Positions 6,459-8,929 of a stretch of 8,929 bases of DNA are shown one piece after another. The stretch comes from an uncultured Chlorobiota bacterium. GTDB taxonomy: Bacteria; Bacteroidota; Kapaibacteriia; OLB7. Position 1 is the first letter of the stretch; each line of letters opens with the position of its first letter. Both the position numbers and the translations under genes were made by a program. Location: the NCBI GenBank assembly GCA_946481475.1, contig CAMLOB010000129.1:1-8929 (forward strand), written 5' to 3'. The notes beneath the pieces are model-generated. The model was not told the DNA's origin and made no database searches. It was given only the letters and a program-made list of their open reading frames with translations.

Positions 6459-8597
6459 ATGATCTTTCGTCTCCTTCTGTCGGTGACAATGCTCCTCGTT
6501 CTCCCCTTTGAACTCCCGGCCACCGTCAGGCTGAGTGGAGGGAGCGGAAACTGGAACAGCATCGCATGGATACCGGCAGGCCTTCCGGGACCGGAGGACA
6601 CTGTGATCGTCACCACGCACGTGACCGGGATGCCCCCCGGTCGCTACGGGTTGCTTGTGATCGAGGCCGGGGCTTCCCTTGGGACGGCTCCCGGCCTCTT
6701 TCAGATCTCCGGACTGGAGAATCATGGAGAGCTTCGTCCGGCTGCCGGAACGGCGGTGAGATCGGTCGGAGACGTGTTCAACGGAGGGACACTCTCCGGG
6801 ACCGGAGTTCTGGAGATGACCGCCGACGGATCAATCCTCTCCGGAGGAGGAGATGTCTCCAATCTCCTGATCAATGTCCCGTGGAACGGAACGATCCGTC
6901 TGGAAGACTCCTTCATCCTCGGCAGCCTGTATGTCGCTTCCGGTCGATTGATGACGGGGGAGTATGATCTGACGGTGGATGGGGATTTTACCTCGGCGTC
7001 GCCCTTCGGCGAGCCGGGGGTTGTTGCCGGTACGGGACTGGTGACGCTGAACGGACCGGGGAACGGTTCGGTTCGGGGCAATGTCCGGTTCGGATGGGTG
7101 ACCGGCGAGGGGACGCCGCATCATCCTCTTCCCCCCGGCACGCACGGCACGTACGGAGGCCTCGGAGCAATGGTGACGTTTGCCTCTGACAGACGGGTGA
7201 GTTTCTGCGAGTTTCCCGGCTCGGTCGTCGTCGATCCGGGGGTGATCCTGACGGCCCGGGGGATCGGCGGCAAGGGGGTCAGCACGGTTCGGGGAGATCT
7301 GCTGAACCGGGGATTGCTGACCGCTTCGGATGATCTTCTCTTCTGGAAGGTCGAGGGGAATCTCCGCAACGAAGGGGAGATCGATCACTGCACGATCCTG
7401 ATGACCGGACATCAGGCCGAGCTCAGAACCAACGAAGGAGCGTGGGGATACGACGCATCGCTCGAGTACCGGGCCTCCTCCGGCGGACGGCTGCAGATCT
7501 ACGGTTCGATGACGCTCCCGCGCCTGACGATCGGAACGCTCTCCCCGGTCGACTCCGGCGTGACGGTTGCCGCCGGGTGGAGCGAGTTGCTGGTGCGCCA
7601 CCGGTACATCAGCGACCGGAGCCGGGGCTGCGGTCTGATCTCCGATACGCTTGTCCGCCTCAGGAAAGATGCCGACGGGATCATCATCGCCGATATCAAT
7701 TTCGAGGGGTTCTTCAATTCGATGATCAGCGGCACGTTCGGAGGTGTCGGACGGGTGGTCCGTATGTCGATGCCGAAGCGTATTGTGGGGGAGACGCGTT
7801 TCACCGGGACATTTCAGCAGACCCCGAACGCCCGCCTCGCTCTGGCATCTTCTCTTCTTCTCCCTCCCGGAACAACGCTTGAGGCCGACGTGACGGTAGA
7901 GGAAGGGGGCGTTCTCACGACCGGCGGAGATCTGACGACGCTCCGGGATCTGCGGGGAGGGGGACGTGTGGAACTGCTCGGTTCGGTCTCTGATCTCGAT
8001 GTCCGTGGCGGATTCCTCGACAGTCTCCGTCTCTGCATCGGACGGGACACGGTGGTCTCCCACGTCAACTTCGTCCGTTCGGTTGTTCTCCCCCGGATGA
8101 CGATCCATCCCGGCAGCATCTTCTCCCACCCCGACAGCGTCGATGTGGTGGTGAGCGACGATCTTCGCTACCGGATCGAGGCCGGTCCGGGCTACGGTCT
8201 CTTCGCCCCGGCCGTGATTCCCGCCGATCCCGTCCCTTCCGCCTTTTTCCCCGGAGCCGACTCCGACATCTTCGTCATCGACGAGAATCTGAACTATCAG
8301 ATCGCCGACACGATCCGGGTCGGGAGGGGCTACTGGGTCTCGTTTCCGGAGCGGATCATTCTGGAACAGCGGGGGGAGATGATTGAACGTCCCCTGACGA
8401 TCCCGGTGGTTGAGGGCTGGAATGTGATCGGAGGAATCGGTACTCCGACGGCGACGGCCGATATCGTGAAGACCGGCACATCGGAACTTTCCCCCTACTA
8501 TCAGTATGCCGGTGGCTACGTCTCCTCATCGTCGATCCTGCCCGGCAGAGGCTATCTGGTGCAATTCGGCGGGGCGGGGGAGATCGTGGTGGAGTGA
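6459..8597 (+). CDS. Secreted beta-solenoid-like protein with repeated C-terminal G-x-G-Y-W module
   Basis: A protein of 712 residues from ATG 6459 (736 from in-frame ATG 6387). From 6459 the first 21 residues form a clean signal peptide (M-I-F-R, core rich in L, V and M, cut L-P-A/T). Next comes S-G-N-W-N-S-I-A-W with P-G-P-E-D-T-V-I, a motif common at the start of surface beta-helix proteins of this phylum. The body, to about residue 570, is Gly-, Leu- and Val-rich with irregular G-D-[VLF] plus N-[GR]-G-x-L repeats, suggesting a right-handed beta-solenoid. The last 140 residues hold two copies of a short module: one with R-V-G-R-G-Y-W-V-S-F, one with L-P-G-R-G-Y-L-V-Q-F, the second preceded by V-V-E-G-W-N-V-I-G-G. 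No catalytic residues of pectin lyases or other solenoid enzymes can be assigned. There is no T9SS sorting domain, so how it reaches or stays at the surface is unclear. A structural or adhesive surface role is inferred. It ends 68 bases from a convergent gene. Confidence 0.88.
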   Translation: MIFRLLLSVTMLLVLPFELPATVRLSGGSGNWNSIAWIPAGLPGPEDTVIVTTHVTGMPPGRYGLLVIEAGASLGTAPGLFQISGLENHGELRPAAGTAVRSVGDVFNGGTLSGTGVLEMTADGSILSGGGDVSNLLINVPWNGTIRLEDSFILGSLYVASGRLMTGEYDLTVDGDFTSASPFGEPGVVAGTGLVTLNGPGNGSVRGNVRFGWVTGEGTPHHPLPPGTHGTYGGLGAMVTFASDRRVSFCEFPGSVVVDPGVILTARGIGGKGVSTVRGDLLNRGLLTASDDLLFWKVEGNLRNEGEIDHCTILMTGHQAELRTNEGAWGYDASLEYRASSGGRLQIYGSMTLPRLTIGTLSPVDSGVTVAAGWSELLVRHRYISDRSRGCGLISDTLVRLRKDADGIIIADINFEGFFNSMISGTFGGVGRVVRMSMPKRIVGETRFTGTFQQTPNARLALASSLLLPPGTTLEADVTVEEGGVLTTGGDLTTLRDLRGGGRVELLGSVSDLDVRGGFLDSLRLCIGRDTVVSHVNFVRSVVLPRMTIHPGSIFSHPDSVDVVVSDDLRYRIEAGPGYGLFAPAVIPADPVPSAFFPGADSDIFVIDENLNYQIADTIRVGRGYWVSFPERIILEQRGEMIERPLTIPVVEGWNVIGGIGTPTATADIVKTGTSELSPYYQYAGGYVSSSSILPGRGYLVQFGGAGEIVVE

Positions 8598-8665
8598 TGG
8601 GGCCGCGTTCTCTTCCGTCCCGAACCGACAGCAGACAGAATTGAATTATGTGAGGATCATGTGTT
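8598..8665. other. Convergent intergenic gap without clear terminator
   Basis: This gap separates the ends of two convergent genes. I see no stable hairpin with a T tract in either direction, although transcription from both sides should end near here. GAATTGAATTATG (8639-8651) is the only AT-rich stretch. Confidence 0.4.
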
Positions 8666-8929
8666 CTACGGACTCACCCGATTCCGATCCCGCGGATACA
8701 TCGTCGCCTCACGGACGTTTGCAAGGCCGGTTACCAGTGCCGTCAGTCGCTCCAGCCCGATCGCCAGTCCGCCGTGCGGGGGCATGCCGAGATCGAACAT
8801 CCGCAGATGGGGCTCGAACGATGCCGGGTCGATCCCCCGTCCGCGCAAGGCCCGCTCCAGATCTTCGCGACGGTGCAGACGCCGGCCTCCGGTGGTGATC
8901 TCCATTCCGCGGAAGAGAAGATCGAAGCT
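8666..8929 (-). CDS. aspS: Aspartyl-tRNA synthetase, archaeal/eukaryotic-type, C-terminal end (5' end outside window)
   Basis: The minus-strand frame enters from the right edge and stops at TAG (8668-8666), giving 87 visible residues. The open frame continues upstream of the internal Met at 8905 with F-D-L-L-F-R-G, so that Met is not the start. The sequence shows the end of a class II catalytic domain: F-R-G-M-E-I-T-T-G-G-R-R-L-H, then G-M-P-P-H-G-G, then motif 3 as I-G-L-E-R-L-T (with the ATP-binding Arg), then N-V-R-E-A and Y-P-R-D-R-N-R-V-S-P. The P-P-H-G-G and P-R-D ... [LV]-[TS]-P ending is that of the shorter archaeal/eukaryotic-type AspRS, not the long bacterial type with a GAD insertion; AsnRS ends differently. 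The enzyme charges tRNA-Asp with aspartate in the cytoplasm. Bacterial enzymes of this type are often non-discriminating and also charge tRNA-Asn for GatCAB, but the anticodon domain that would inform this is outside the window. Roughly 350 N-terminal residues are missing, from the usual family length. Confidence 0.9.
   Translation of the reverse strand, partial: SFDLLFRGMEITTGGRRLHRREDLERALRGRGIDPASFEPHLRMFDLGMPPHGGLAIGLERLTALVTGLANVREATMYPRDRNRVSP

Noticed and set aside
6831..8129. A 432-codon antisense open frame inside the beta-solenoid gene
   Set aside because: Its composition is Arg-, Pro- and Asp-rich without motifs; the plus-strand gene has a signal peptide and repeats.
1..8929. CRISPR arrays, tRNA or rRNA genes, insertion sequences, defence systems
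   Set aside because: I saw no regularly spaced repeats, tRNA-like cloverleaf segments, transposase motifs, terminal inverted repeats or nuclease/helicase motifs on either strand.

Overview
The window is about 9 kb of GC-rich bacterial DNA. It most likely comes from the Bacteroidota/Chlorobiota side of the FCB group, for example an Ignavibacteria- or Kapabacteria-like lineage; the exact lineage is an inference. The main evidence is two proteins ending in type IX secretion system (T9SS) C-terminal sorting domains. One has the classic N-P-F start, and both have a G-[LI]-P-S-G-I-Y-F core and an R-[RK]-x-V-L-A end. Further support comes from a Bacteroidota-style TonB-dependent receptor with an N-terminal carboxypeptidase-regulatory-like domain, signal peptides cut just before glutamine, and mostly weak Shine-Dalgarno sequences.

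Layout, left to right. (1) 1-162, plus strand: the C-terminal end of a protein whose last residues resemble the end of gene 5. (2) 232-2574, plus: a 780-residue multidomain T9SS cargo with a conserved N-terminal domain, a HYDIN/ASPM-like Ig domain, a cohesin-like domain, a dockerin, a second cohesin-like domain and a sorting domain. (3) A 127-base gap holding a strong 12+6 bp hairpin. (4) 2702-5455, plus: a 917-residue TonB-dependent outer-membrane receptor with no SusD partner in view. (5) 5550-6377, plus: a 275-residue T9SS cargo with the same N-terminal domain as gene 2, joined almost directly to a sorting domain. (6) 6459-8597, plus: a 712-residue secreted beta-solenoid-like protein ending in two copies of a short G-[RK]-[GA]-Y-[WLF]-V module. 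(7) 8666-8929, minus: the C-terminal end of an archaeal/eukaryotic-type aspartyl-tRNA synthetase, convergent with the cluster and apparently unrelated to it.

The four complete plus-strand genes are head-to-tail with gaps of about 80-130 bases, so they probably form a cell-surface gene cluster that is at least partly co-transcribed. The order is nearly symmetric: a protein with the short C-terminal module, then an N-domain cargo, then the receptor, then an N-domain cargo, then another protein with the short module. I infer an envelope or extracellular assembly: two related T9SS-exported proteins around one TonB-energised transporter, plus a beta-solenoid protein. The sequence does not show the substrate.

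I found no CRISPR array, tRNA, rRNA, transposase or defence system. The best candidate for something undescribed is the surface cluster itself: the domain shared by genes 2 and 5, the repeated C-terminal module, and short sequence motifs shared between the leaders.
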